Below, one piece after another: positions 1 to 6,846 of a DNA stretch of 19,555 bases. Under the pieces are notes generated by a model that had not been told where the DNA came from, ran no database searches, and was given only the letters and a program-made list of their open reading frames with translations. Position 1 is the stretch's first letter. Each line of letters opens with the position of its first letter. The position numbers were made by a program, and so were the translations under genes. The stretch is from positions 1-19,555 of the forward strand of contig CAJTVI010000051.1 in assembly GCA_910579545.1 (NCBI GenBank), in the 5' to 3' direction. Source of the DNA: an uncultured Oscillospiraceae bacterium. GTDB lineage: Bacteria > Bacillota > Clostridia > Oscillospirales > Ruminococcaceae.

Positions 1-1
1 A

Positions 2-19
2 GCGCCGGTTTCCCGGCGC
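2..19 (-). terminator. Hairpin at window edge, likely terminator of the membrane-protein gene
   Basis: Perfect 7-bp inverted repeat (GCGCCGG / CCGGCGC) with a 4-nt loop that reads GAAA on the minus strand, a stable GNRA-type tetraloop. It lies about 50 nt beyond the stop codon of the minus-strand gene ending at 68, which is where an intrinsic terminator would sit. The T-run that would confirm it lies outside the window, so this is an inference from position and stem. Confidence 0.45.
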
Positions 20-67
20 GGCCCGCGGCCCCATTGTCATTGCCCCATCCCGGCCAAAACCGCGGCC

Positions 68-1555
68 CTACTTGTAAAGCAGCAGCTCGGCGTTTTTCGC
101 AAAGTCTATCTCGTGCTTTGTGATCTCGATCTGTTTTTCAAGCAGGCCCATCTTATAGAAGTATTCGGTGTAGCGGCACAGCCCATAGGTAGCCGCCGGC
201 CAGTTGTCCGGCGCGGCGGGGAAACTCGGGATCACCAGGCACATGGTGACCCGCCCCTCCTGGTCCGCCTGCTGCAGCTGCTGCAGGATATCGTTGCAGT
301 ACCGCATACAGGCGGCGGGGGGGTATCCGCCCATGGTGGATTCCTCAAAGGTCCGCCGGGGCGTATTGCAGTTGCACACCGCGATGACCAGCAGCAGCGG
401 GATCACGCTTTTAGCGGCGGGCAGGTGGCGCAGGATGCACCCGGCACACAAGAGAAGCAGCAGCATCCCAAAAAAGAAGCAGCCATAGTTTACATCGGGC
501 CGGCGCAGGTACCCGCTCGAAACGCGGGCGCAGGTAAGGGTCAGGTAGACCCCCTCCACCAAAAAGGCCGTGGCCAGAAGCGCCAGCCGGGCAAAAAACG
601 CCTTTTCCTTATGCCAGGCGGCCAAAGCCACCCCCAGCACAAGGATCACAAGCGAGCATTTGAGAAACAGGGGGTTAAAGGTGTGCAAAAGGTCCAGCGC
701 CACCAGGACCGCGTTCCAGAGGCTGGCCCCATAGGAGGTTGCGCCCAGGCTGTCGGCGCGGCCGCCGCTCAGCTCAAACACCTGCTGGACGGCCCAGAAC
801 ACCAGAATGGCGGCCTCCAGCAGATGCTCCTTGAGGTAGGCGCCCAGCGCGAACCGCTTTTGGCGCAGCATGCGGATCAGGTCAAAGAGGGAGCAGGCGC
901 CAACATAGACGCCCAGAATGATGCTGGCCCAGATGTTGGAGAAGATGGCAAAATACGCCGCCAAAACAAAGAGCGATTTCTGCGTAAAGGACAGCTGCGC
1001 AAACCCCGCGCGGATCGAACCGCCGGCCATCTGCATCTGCATCAGCCAGAGCACGAGGAGGCAGTTCAGCAGGTTGGGGATCACATAGTAAAAGTAACAG
1101 GAGACATTGCCCGCGTAGAGCATATGGATATTCCCGGTCTCGGTGGTCCGGAACACCCAGAAATGGCAGACCAGGAAATAGAGGACCAGGCCCAGCCGCG
1201 CGCGGCTCTGGGCCTTGGCAAGGCAGCGGCAGACCATCCAGGCAAGCGCGGTTGCCAGCAGGCTGACCGTGAGGGCGTAGGCAAACGAGACCGAAAGGAA
1301 ATGATCCTTAAAAAACACATCGACCACAAACGCCCCAAACAGGGTAACGATCGGGGCAAGGCTCTCGGCGAGCACCCGGGATGGGTTCCATCCCTGCCAG
1401 GTCGGGAGGGCGTCCCGCTGGCCGTAGGCCAGAAGGAAATCATCCGTATCAAACAGGACAAGCGCGTGGATCTTAAAAAAGAACAACAGGAAAAAGCAAA
1501 AAACGGCCAGCATCAGCAGGCAGGTCGCAAGCGTTTCGCGGTTCAGTTTTTTCAT
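68..1555 (-). CDS. Polytopic membrane protein, GT-C-like, function unknown
   Basis: 495 aa. I cannot name a family with certainty. A first membrane segment (about residues 11-33) is followed at once by an acidic loop DTDDF (36-40). About ten more hydrophobic segments follow to about residue 400, then a soluble C-terminal part of some 90 residues. A short acidic loop after the first helix followed by many helices is the layout of GT-C type glycosyltransferases and of DUF6056-like proteins, so a role in transferring sugar from a lipid carrier at the outer membrane face is possible but inferred. The ATG at 1555 is chosen because it begins a normal KK-then-hydrophobic N-terminus and has AAAGG seven bases upstream; the frame stays open further upstream but runs through the promoter. 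It follows the ATP synthase operon on the same strand, 169 nt after atpC, and probably has its own promoter. No partner gene is visible. Confidence 0.75.
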   Translation of the reverse strand: MKKLNRETLATCLLMLAVFCFFLLFFFKIHALVLFDTDDFLLAYGQRDALPTWQGWNPSRVLAESLAPIVTLFGAFVVDVFFKDHFLSVSFAYALTVSLLATALAWMVCRCLAKAQSRARLGLVLYFLVCHFWVFRTTETGNIHMLYAGNVSCYFYYVIPNLLNCLLVLWLMQMQMAGGSIRAGFAQLSFTQKSLFVLAAYFAIFSNIWASIILGVYVGACSLFDLIRMLRQKRFALGAYLKEHLLEAAILVFWAVQQVFELSGGRADSLGATSYGASLWNAVLVALDLLHTFNPLFLKCSLVILVLGVALAAWHKEKAFFARLALLATAFLVEGVYLTLTCARVSSGYLRRPDVNYGCFFFGMLLLLLCAGCILRHLPAAKSVIPLLLVIAVCNCNTPRRTFEESTMGGYPPAACMRYCNDILQQLQQADQEGRVTMCLVIPSFPAAPDNWPAATYGLCRYTEYFYKMGLLEKQIEITKHEIDFAKNAELLLYK

Positions 1556-1673
1556 GGCGGTGCCTTTCCGCTGCGAGGGGCGCGGCCAACAAGCGCGCAA
1601 AACCAGCAACGCAGCCATCCATAATTGCCCTGCGCGGCAGCAGGCAAGGCCGTCCTGCCCCTGGGCGATACCC

Positions 1674-1702
1674 AGTGTATCACACAAACCGCAAAACCGC
1701 AA
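1674..1702 (-). promoter_or_regulatory. Predicted sigma-A promoter of the membrane-protein gene
   Basis: On the minus strand, a -35 TTGCGG (1702-1697), a 17-nt spacer and a -10 TACACT (1679-1674) preceded by TGA, which makes an extended -10. Transcription would start near 1667 and give a leader of about 110 nt before the ATG at 1555. It lies between atpC and this gene, so the gene need not depend on read-through from the atp operon. Sequence match only. Confidence 0.5.
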
Positions 1703-1724
1703 GGCGCTTTCCGGCGCGCCTGCC

Positions 1725-2141
1725 CTACTGCCCCATCCCGCTGGAGGATTTTACCCGCAGCCGGTTGAGCGCACGGGCCAGGGTGGCCTCGGCGATCCGG
1801 TGCTCCTGCCGGCTCTTTTTCTGCAAAAGGGCCTCGCGGGCCTCGTCCGCGTCCCGCTTTGCGCGGGCGGCGTCAATCTCATCCGGCCGCTCGGCCGAGT
1901 CCACCAGCACCAGCACGTCGTTCTGCTCCACCTTGACCATCCCGGCCGAAACCGCGGCCAGCTGGTCCGGCTGGCCCGGCGCGCGCCAGCGCAGCCGGCC
2001 GGGCACCACCGCCGCGATCATGTTGGCGTGGTGCGCCCAGATGCCCCGCTCGCCGTCGCTGGCGGGGATCACCAAACTCTCGCAGGGGCCCTCGTAAAAG
2101 GTGCGGTCGGCCGCCAGGATGTGCACGGTAAACGCGTCCAT
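1725..2141 (-). CDS. atpC: F1Fo ATP synthase epsilon subunit
   Basis: 138 aa, normal length for the family. Epsilon is part of the F1 central stalk; it contacts gamma and the c-ring and can inhibit ATP hydrolysis through its C-terminal helices. Residues 1-84 form the beta-sandwich domain (FTVHILAADRTFYEG, then VIPASDGERGIWAHHANM, the conserved G-x-x-x-x-H-H region). Residues from about 85 form the charged two-helix domain, beginning ERPDEIDAARAKRDADEAR. The start codon overlaps the atpD stop by one base (TAATG), so translation is probably coupled. It is the last gene of the operon. The C-terminus ends in a short Ser/Gly tail (SSSGMGQ) beyond the helices. Confidence 0.95.
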   Translation of the reverse strand: MDAFTVHILAADRTFYEGPCESLVIPASDGERGIWAHHANMIAAVVPGRLRWRAPGQPDQLAAVSAGMVKVEQNDVLVLVDSAERPDEIDAARAKRDADEAREALLQKKSRQEHRIAEATLARALNRLRVKSSSGMGQ

Positions 2142-3544
2142 TACACTTCCTCCGCTTTGAGTTTTTCGGCCTTTTTTATCACATCCCGCCAGCTGCCCAC
2201 ATTGTAAAAGGCCGCCTCGGGGTACTCGTCCAGTTCGCCGTCCACCAGCTTGGCAAAGCTTTCCAGCGTGTCCGCAAGGGGCACATAGACCCCCGGGATG
2301 CCGGTAAACTTTTCGGCCACATGGGTGGGCTGGGCAAAAAACCGCTGCAACCGCCGCGCCCGCGCCACGATTTTCTGGTCGGCGCTGCTCAGTTCGTCCA
2401 TGCCCAAAATGGCAATGATGTCCTGCAGCTCGTTGTACTTTTCCAGGATCTCCTGGGCCTTGCGGGCAATGCGGTAGTGCTCCTCGCCCACCACCTCCGC
2501 CTCCAGAATGCGGGAGGAGGAGGCCAGCGGGTCCACCGCCGGGTAGATGCCCTGCTCGGAGATCTTGCGGCTCAGCACCGTGGTGGCGTCCAGATGGGCA
2601 AAGGTGGTGGCGGTGGCCGGGTCGGTCAGATCGTCCGCCGGCACATACACCGCCTGTACCGAGGTCACCGAGCCGTCCTTGGTGGAGGTGATCCGCTCCT
2701 GCAGTTCGCCCATCTCGCCGGCCAGGGTGGGCTGGTAGCCCACCGCCGAGGGCATCCGCCCCAGCAGGGTGGACACCTCGCTGCCCGCCTGCACAAACCG
2801 GAAGATGTTGTCGATAAACAGGAGCACGTCCTTGTGCTCGGCGTCCCGGAAGTACTCGGCCATGGTCAGCCCCGAAAGGGCCACCCGCATGCGCACCCCC
2901 GGCGACTCGTTCATCTGCCCAAACACCAGGGCGGTTTTGTCGGATACGCCGCTCTCGCGCATCTCGCGCCAGAGGTCGTTGCCCTCCCGGCTGCGCTCGC
3001 CCACGCCGGTAAAGATCGAATAGCCGCCGTGCTCCATGGCCACATTGTGGATCAGCTCCTGGATCAGCACCGTCTTGCCGACCCCCGCGCCCCCAAACAG
3101 TCCGATCTTGCCCCCGCGGGGGTAGGGCTCCAGCAGGTCGATCACCTTGATGCCGGTCTCCAGGATCTCCACCGCCGGGCTCTGCTCCTCAAACGAGGGC
3201 GGGCGGCGGTAGATGCTGCGCACCGGGGTGCCCTCTGCCAGCGGCGCGCCGCCGTCGATGGGCTGCCCCAGCACGTTGAACATCCGCCCCAGGGTGGCCC
3301 TGCCCACCGGCACCTCGATGGTGCGGCCGGGGATGTCCACCGCCAGGCCCCGGGCCAGCCCCTCGCTGGCCGAAAGCATGATGCAGCGCACGGTTTTGCG
3401 GTCGATATGCTGGGCAACCTCCATCACCCGCCGCACGCCGCCCTTTTCCACCGTAAGGGCCTCGCGCAGCCTGGGCAGGCTGCCGCTCTCGATCTCCACG
3501 TCCACCACCGGGCCGGAGATCTGTACAATGATCCCGCGTTCCAA
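2141..3544 (-). CDS. atpD: F1Fo ATP synthase beta subunit
   Basis: 467 aa, full length. The catalytic subunit of F1 makes ATP from ADP and phosphate at the alpha/beta interfaces. Visible motifs are the P-loop GGAGVGKT (151-158), the catalytic-glutamate segment GERSREGND (E183), the Walker B region LLFIDNIFRF (241-250), and the nucleotide-pocket region GYQPTLAGEMGELQERI from 269. The start is TTG at 3544: an in-frame TGA lies three codons upstream, so this is the first possible start before the conserved GIIVQISGPVVDV, and AAGGGGTG precedes it. Unusual: the torque-contact loop normally written DELSEED reads DELSSAD (383-389), losing two acidic residues. A 116-nt gap with two hairpins separates it from atpG, the only long gap inside the operon. 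Confidence 0.97.
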   Translation of the reverse strand: MERGIIVQISGPVVDVEIESGSLPRLREALTVEKGGVRRVMEVAQHIDRKTVRCIMLSASEGLARGLAVDIPGRTIEVPVGRATLGRMFNVLGQPIDGGAPLAEGTPVRSIYRRPPSFEEQSPAVEILETGIKVIDLLEPYPRGGKIGLFGGAGVGKTVLIQELIHNVAMEHGGYSIFTGVGERSREGNDLWREMRESGVSDKTALVFGQMNESPGVRMRVALSGLTMAEYFRDAEHKDVLLFIDNIFRFVQAGSEVSTLLGRMPSAVGYQPTLAGEMGELQERITSTKDGSVTSVQAVYVPADDLTDPATATTFAHLDATTVLSRKISEQGIYPAVDPLASSSRILEAEVVGEEHYRIARKAQEILEKYNELQDIIAILGMDELSSADQKIVARARRLQRFFAQPTHVAEKFTGIPGVYVPLADTLESFAKLVDGELDEYPEAAFYNVGSWRDVIKKAEKLKAEEV

Positions 3545-3603
3545 CTTGCGTCACCCCTTTTTTCTCTCTGCGGCGGGGCCTATTTTGCCCGCCCGGCCGT
3601 TTT

Positions 3604-3652
3604 TTGCGCAGCGCCGCGGCGCAATGCCCGCCAAAGGGGGCGTTGCCGCCCC
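3604..3652 (-). promoter_or_regulatory. Paired hairpins in the atpG-atpD gap
   Basis: Two perfect stems lie in the 116-nt gap. Bases 3637-3652 form a 6-bp GC stem (GGGGCG / CGCCCC) with loop GCAA on the minus strand, a GNRA tetraloop, starting 8 nt after the atpG stop. Bases 3604-3624 form a 6-bp stem (TTGCGC / GCGCAA). Neither is followed by a proper T-run on the minus strand, so full termination is unlikely. Attenuation, RNA processing or 3'-end protection that sets the beta:gamma ratio is an inference. Confidence 0.4.
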
Positions 3653-3660
3653 GCAGCCGC

Positions 3661-4563
3661 TCAGCCGTTTTTGCGGCCCTTGCGCTGGCGCTGGGCCCGC
3701 GCGCCGGCCGAAATCTCGGTGATTTCCTGGGTAATGGCCGATTGGCGCACCCGGTTGTACCGCACCCCAAGTTCGCCCAGCAGTTCCTCGGCGTTCTGGT
3801 TGGCGTTGTCCATGGCGGCCATCCGGGCGTTCTGTTCGCAGCAAAAGCTGTCGATCAGGGCGCTGTAAATAAACCCGGACAGGTAGCTGGGCATCATGCT
3901 GTCCAGCACCGCCGGTACGCTGGGCAAAAACTCAAACGGTTCGGTCACCGCCCGCTCGGGGGTGGGGCTTGCAAAGTCCGACCGGTGAAAGGGCAGCAGC
4001 CGGGTGGAGCGGGTCTCAAAGGCGGCCGCGTTCTGCATATCCGTGTACACAAGGTAGATTTTTTCCAGTTCCCCCCGGTCGTACCGCTCCAGCAGCAGGG
4101 CGCTGATCTCCCGCGCCCGGGCCATGGTGGGGTTTTGGGCCGTGTACAAAAAGCTGTGCTCAATGGGCACCCCGCGCTGGGCAAAAAACCGGCGGCCGTA
4201 TTCGCCCACCACAAACAGCTTGGTGTTGGGGTGCTGGGCCAAAAGCTCCTGCGCGCGGCGGATGGCGTTCTGGTTGTAAGAGCCGGCCAGCCCCTTGTCC
4301 GCCGTGATCACAAGGCAGCCGTAGGGGCCGTCCAGCGGGGGCTCGTCGTCGTGGGGGTAAAAATAGCGGCTGTCCACATCCCCCGCGGTGCGGAAAATGC
4401 GCTTGATCTCGCTGCGCAGCGCCTCAAAATAGGGGCGGGTGTTGTCCAGTTCGGCCCGGGCCCGGCGCAGCTTGGTGGAGGCGATCAGGTACATGGCGTT
4501 GGTGATCTTGCGGGTCTCCTGCACGCTTCCAATATGGTTCTTGATCTCTTTTGTGCCGGCCAT
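3661..4563 (-). CDS. atpG: F1Fo ATP synthase gamma subunit
   Basis: 300 aa. The rotor shaft of F1, a coiled coil of the N- and C-terminal helices around a Rossmann-like middle. The N-terminal helix has the family pattern KEIKNHIGSVQETRKITNAM and KLRRARAEL. The middle has the conserved VITADKGLAGSYNQN (about 85-99). The C-terminal helix carries RMAAMDNANQNAEELL followed by YNRVRQSAITQEITEI, the most conserved gamma signature. It ends with a basic tail, RAQRQRKGRKNG, a little longer than usual. The start lies 2 nt after the atpA stop, with GGAGG overlapping the end of atpA, so translation is coupled. Confidence 0.95.
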   Translation of the reverse strand: MAGTKEIKNHIGSVQETRKITNAMYLIASTKLRRARAELDNTRPYFEALRSEIKRIFRTAGDVDSRYFYPHDDEPPLDGPYGCLVITADKGLAGSYNQNAIRRAQELLAQHPNTKLFVVGEYGRRFFAQRGVPIEHSFLYTAQNPTMARAREISALLLERYDRGELEKIYLVYTDMQNAAAFETRSTRLLPFHRSDFASPTPERAVTEPFEFLPSVPAVLDSMMPSYLSGFIYSALIDSFCCEQNARMAAMDNANQNAEELLGELGVRYNRVRQSAITQEITEISAGARAQRQRKGRKNG

Positions 4564-4565
4564 GC

Positions 4566-6341
4566 TTACCCTCCGTCGGTCTCATCCGCCCTGCCGCACT
4601 CGGCCTGGTACCGGGCAAGGTAATCCCGCGCCATCCCAAGGATCTCCTCCCGGTCCTCGTCGGCCAGCCGGCCGGTGCTCTCGATGCGGCGGCAAAGGTC
4701 GGGCAGGGCCGCTTCGGCCTCGGCCAGCAGCCCGGCGCGGAAGGCCTCCATCTCGTTCAGGGGGATCTTTTGCATCACATGCCCCAGTGCCGCCACCAGC
4801 AAAACCACCTGCTGGTGCTGGGCAAAGGGGGCGTACTGGGGCTGGCGCAAAAGCCGCATCAGCCCCTGGCCGTAGGCCAGCTGGTTTTTGGTGGCCTCGT
4901 CCAGGTCGCTGGAAAACTGGGTAAATACCTCCATCTCCCGGTACTGGGCCAGTTCCAGCCGCAGCGCGCCGGCGGCGGACTTCATCGCTTTGGTCTGAGC
5001 GTCGCCCCCCACCCGCGAGACCGAAAGCCCCACGTTGACCGCCGGGCGCTGCCCGGCAAAAAACAGATCGCTCTCCAAAAAGATCTGCCCATCGGTGATC
5101 GAGATGATGTTGGTGGGGATATAGGCCGAAACGTCCCCGGCCTGGGTCTCCACAATGGGCAGGGCGGTCATGCTGCCGCCGCCCAGCTCGTCCGAAAGAT
5201 GGGCCGCCCGCTCCAAAAGCCGGCTGTGCAGGTAAAACACGTCGCCGGGGTAGGCCTCCCGCCCGGGTGAGCGCTCGAGCAAAAGGCTCAGCGAGCGGTA
5301 GGCGATGGCGTGCTTGCTCAGATCGTCGTACACGATCAGCACGTCCCGCCCCCGGGCCATAAAATACTCGGCCAAAGCGCAGCCGGCATAGGGCGCGATG
5401 TACTGCAAAGCGTCCGAAGCGCCGGCCGGCGCGCAGAGCACGGCGGTGTACTCCATCGCCCCCCGGCGGGCCAGCTTTTCCACGATCTGCGCCACCGAAC
5501 TGGTCTTTTGCCCAATGGCCACATACACGCACACCACGTTTTTGCCCTTCTGGTTCAGGATGGTGTCCAGCGCAATGGCGGTCTTGCCGGTCTGCCGGTC
5601 GCCGATGATCAGTTCCCGCTGGCCCCGCCCGATGGGGAACATCGAGTCGATGGTCAAAAGGCCGGTCTCCATCGGGGTGTTCACCGGCTGCCGGTCCAAA
5701 ATGCCGGGGGCCGGGGCCTCGATCGGCATCTGCCGCTCGATCTCAATGGCGCCCTTGCCGTCAATGGGCATGCCCAGCGCGTCCACCACCCGGCCCAAAA
5801 AGCGTTCGCCCACCGGCATGCCGGCGGTTTTTAAGGTGCGGCGCACCATGCTGCCGGCCGCGATCTCCTCGCCGTCGCCAAACAGGATGCAGCTTAGTTC
5901 GGTGCGGCGCAGGTCCTGCACCATGCCCTTTACGCCGGATTCAAACAGCAGGATTTCCCCATACTGGGCGTGCTCCAGCCCGCTTACGGCGGCGATCTCG
6001 CCGTCCACCGCCAGTACCTCGCCGATCTCCTCGGGCAGGACGGCCGGCGACCAGTCCTCCACGGCCTGCCGCATCAGGGGCAAAATGTCGTCCTGCCCGG
6101 CGTGCAGGTGGCGCAGGTAGTCCTGTAACTGGCGCGCCTTGCCGTCCAGGGTCCAGTCGTAAATGTCCGAGCCGGCCTGCAGCTGGAACCCATTTGTAAT
6201 GGCAGGGTCCTCCTCCCAGTGCAGCGGCAGCTTGCGCTGGTACTTTTGGGCCAAAAAATCGCCAAACCGGCGCAGCTGCTCCTCGGTGGGCTGTGCGGCG
6301 CTGCGCAGGGTGGCGGTCAGCCGGCTCCTAACGTTCCTCAT
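4566..6341 (-). CDS. atpA: ATP synthase alpha subunit with delta C-terminal domain fused at its N-terminus
   Basis: 591 aa; ordinary alpha is about 500-513. Residues from about 85 are a normal alpha subunit: beta-barrel, P-loop GDRQTGKT (247-254), VYDDLSKHAIAYR (338-349), PGREAYPGDVFYLHSRLLER, and the arginine-finger segment SVSRVGGDAQT with R443. Residues 1-80 are not alpha. They match the C-terminal domain of the delta/OSCP subunit: a strand then SAAQPTEEQLRRF (cf. SA-x-x-L-T-E-E-Q-L), a basic Lys/Arg stretch, DPAITNGFQLQAGSDIYDWTLDGKARQLQDYL (split here: DPAITNGFQLQAGSD then IYDWTLDGKARQL), which parallels the delta D-x-x-l-x-G-G-x-x-x-r-x-G-d-x-v-i-D-g-S-x-x-x-r-L pattern. The six-helix N-terminal delta domain is absent and no separate atpH exists between atpF and here. 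The ATG at 6341 has GGGAGG eight bases upstream and overlaps the end of atpF by 14 nt, so the fused start is well supported. The alpha call is very secure; the delta-domain call is strong by pattern. Confidence 0.93.
   Translation of the reverse strand: MRNVRSRLTATLRSAAQPTEEQLRRFGDFLAQKYQRKLPLHWEEDPAITNGFQLQAGSDIYDWTLDGKARQLQDYLRHLHAGQDDILPLMRQAVEDWSPAVLPEEIGEVLAVDGEIAAVSGLEHAQYGEILLFESGVKGMVQDLRRTELSCILFGDGEEIAAGSMVRRTLKTAGMPVGERFLGRVVDALGMPIDGKGAIEIERQMPIEAPAPGILDRQPVNTPMETGLLTIDSMFPIGRGQRELIIGDRQTGKTAIALDTILNQKGKNVVCVYVAIGQKTSSVAQIVEKLARRGAMEYTAVLCAPAGASDALQYIAPYAGCALAEYFMARGRDVLIVYDDLSKHAIAYRSLSLLLERSPGREAYPGDVFYLHSRLLERAAHLSDELGGGSMTALPIVETQAGDVSAYIPTNIISITDGQIFLESDLFFAGQRPAVNVGLSVSRVGGDAQTKAMKSAAGALRLELAQYREMEVFTQFSSDLDEATKNQLAYGQGLMRLLRQPQYAPFAQHQQVVLLVAALGHVMQKIPLNEMEAFRAGLLAEAEAALPDLCRRIESTGRLADEDREEILGMARDYLARYQAECGRADETDGG
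6081..6094 (-). promoter_or_regulatory. Possible internal ribosome binding site and TTG start for delta-free alpha
   Basis: Inside the fused gene, at the junction of the two domains, the minus strand has AGGA (6094-6091), seven bases, then an in-frame TTG (6083-6081, residue 87). Initiation here would give an alpha subunit beginning M-P-L-M-R-Q-A-V, close to the normal alpha N-terminus and without the delta domain. The motif is short and could be chance. Confidence 0.25.
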
Positions 6342-6831
6342 GGGCCGTTCCTCCCTGGCCTTGCGCGGCGTTCAAAAACTGCTCAAAGGGGTCCTCCTGC
6401 ATGCGGGAGGCCAGCTTTTTGGCCGCCTGGGCCGCCAGCTCCTTCAGTTCCCGCTGGGAGGCTTTGCGGGCGGTCTCCTTGCTGTACTCGGCCTCGGCCC
6501 GGGCCTTTGCCAAAAGCTGGCCGGCCTCGGCCCGGGCCCGGGCCAGCTGCTCCTCGGCCGATTGCTGCGCCGCCTGCTGGGCCTTTGCCTGGGCAGCGTG
6601 GATCTCCTCGTCCGCGCCGTCCAGCTTTGCCTGGTACTCGGCCTTGAGCTGCTCGGCCTCGGCCAGCTTCTGGGCGATCTCGGCATCCCTGGCGGCATAC
6701 CGCCCGGCCCGCTGGTCCATAAACTTTTTTACCGGCGCAAACAGCAAAAAGTACAGCCCGCCGGCCAGGATGGCCAGGTTCATCCAGTGCAGCAGGATCT
6801 GCTGCCAGTCGATGTTCAACGGAATGTTCAA
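6328..6831 (-). CDS. atpF: F1Fo ATP synthase b subunit (peripheral stalk)
   Basis: 167 aa, normal length. The membrane-anchored peripheral stalk protein holds F1 against Fo. One N-terminal membrane helix (about residues 12-31, ILLHWMNLAILAGGLYFLLF) is followed by the conserved PVKKFMDQRAGR region, then a long Ala/Glu/Lys/Gln-rich coiled coil to about residue 145. The start is TTG at 6831: the frame is closed upstream by the TAA that ends atpE, and GGCAGG precedes it. The C-terminus (EDPFEQFLNAAQGQGG) does not look like a delta N-terminal domain, so this is not the mycobacterial type of b-delta fusion. Its end overlaps the atpA start by 14 nt. In other F-ATPases the tip of b binds the delta C-terminal domain, which here is on alpha. 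Confidence 0.93.
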   Translation of the reverse strand: MNIPLNIDWQQILLHWMNLAILAGGLYFLLFAPVKKFMDQRAGRYAARDAEIAQKLAEAEQLKAEYQAKLDGADEEIHAAQAKAQQAAQQSAEEQLARARAEAGQLLAKARAEAEYSKETARKASQRELKELAAQAAKKLASRMQEDPFEQFLNAAQGQGGTAHEER

Positions 6832-6846
6832 AGCCTCACACCTGCC

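Noticed and set aside
113..1624. Long plus-strand open frame opposite the membrane-protein gene (503 codons)
   Set aside because: Rich in Gln, Gly, His and Arg with no domain, no ribosome site, and fully antisense to a gene with clear membrane-protein composition; an effect of GC-biased codons.
1703..1720. Terminator directly after atpC (GGCGC/GCGCC)
   Set aside because: Only 5 bp with an 8-nt loop and an interrupted T-run, and its downstream side overlaps the predicted promoter of the next gene.
2321..3868. Long plus-strand open frame opposite atpD and atpG
   Set aside because: Low-complexity translation with no family pattern; antisense to certain genes.
6328..6831. Missing delta N-terminal domain hidden in the b subunit
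   Set aside because: The 167-aa b protein has one membrane helix and coiled coil only; there is no six-helix-bundle sequence at its C-terminus.
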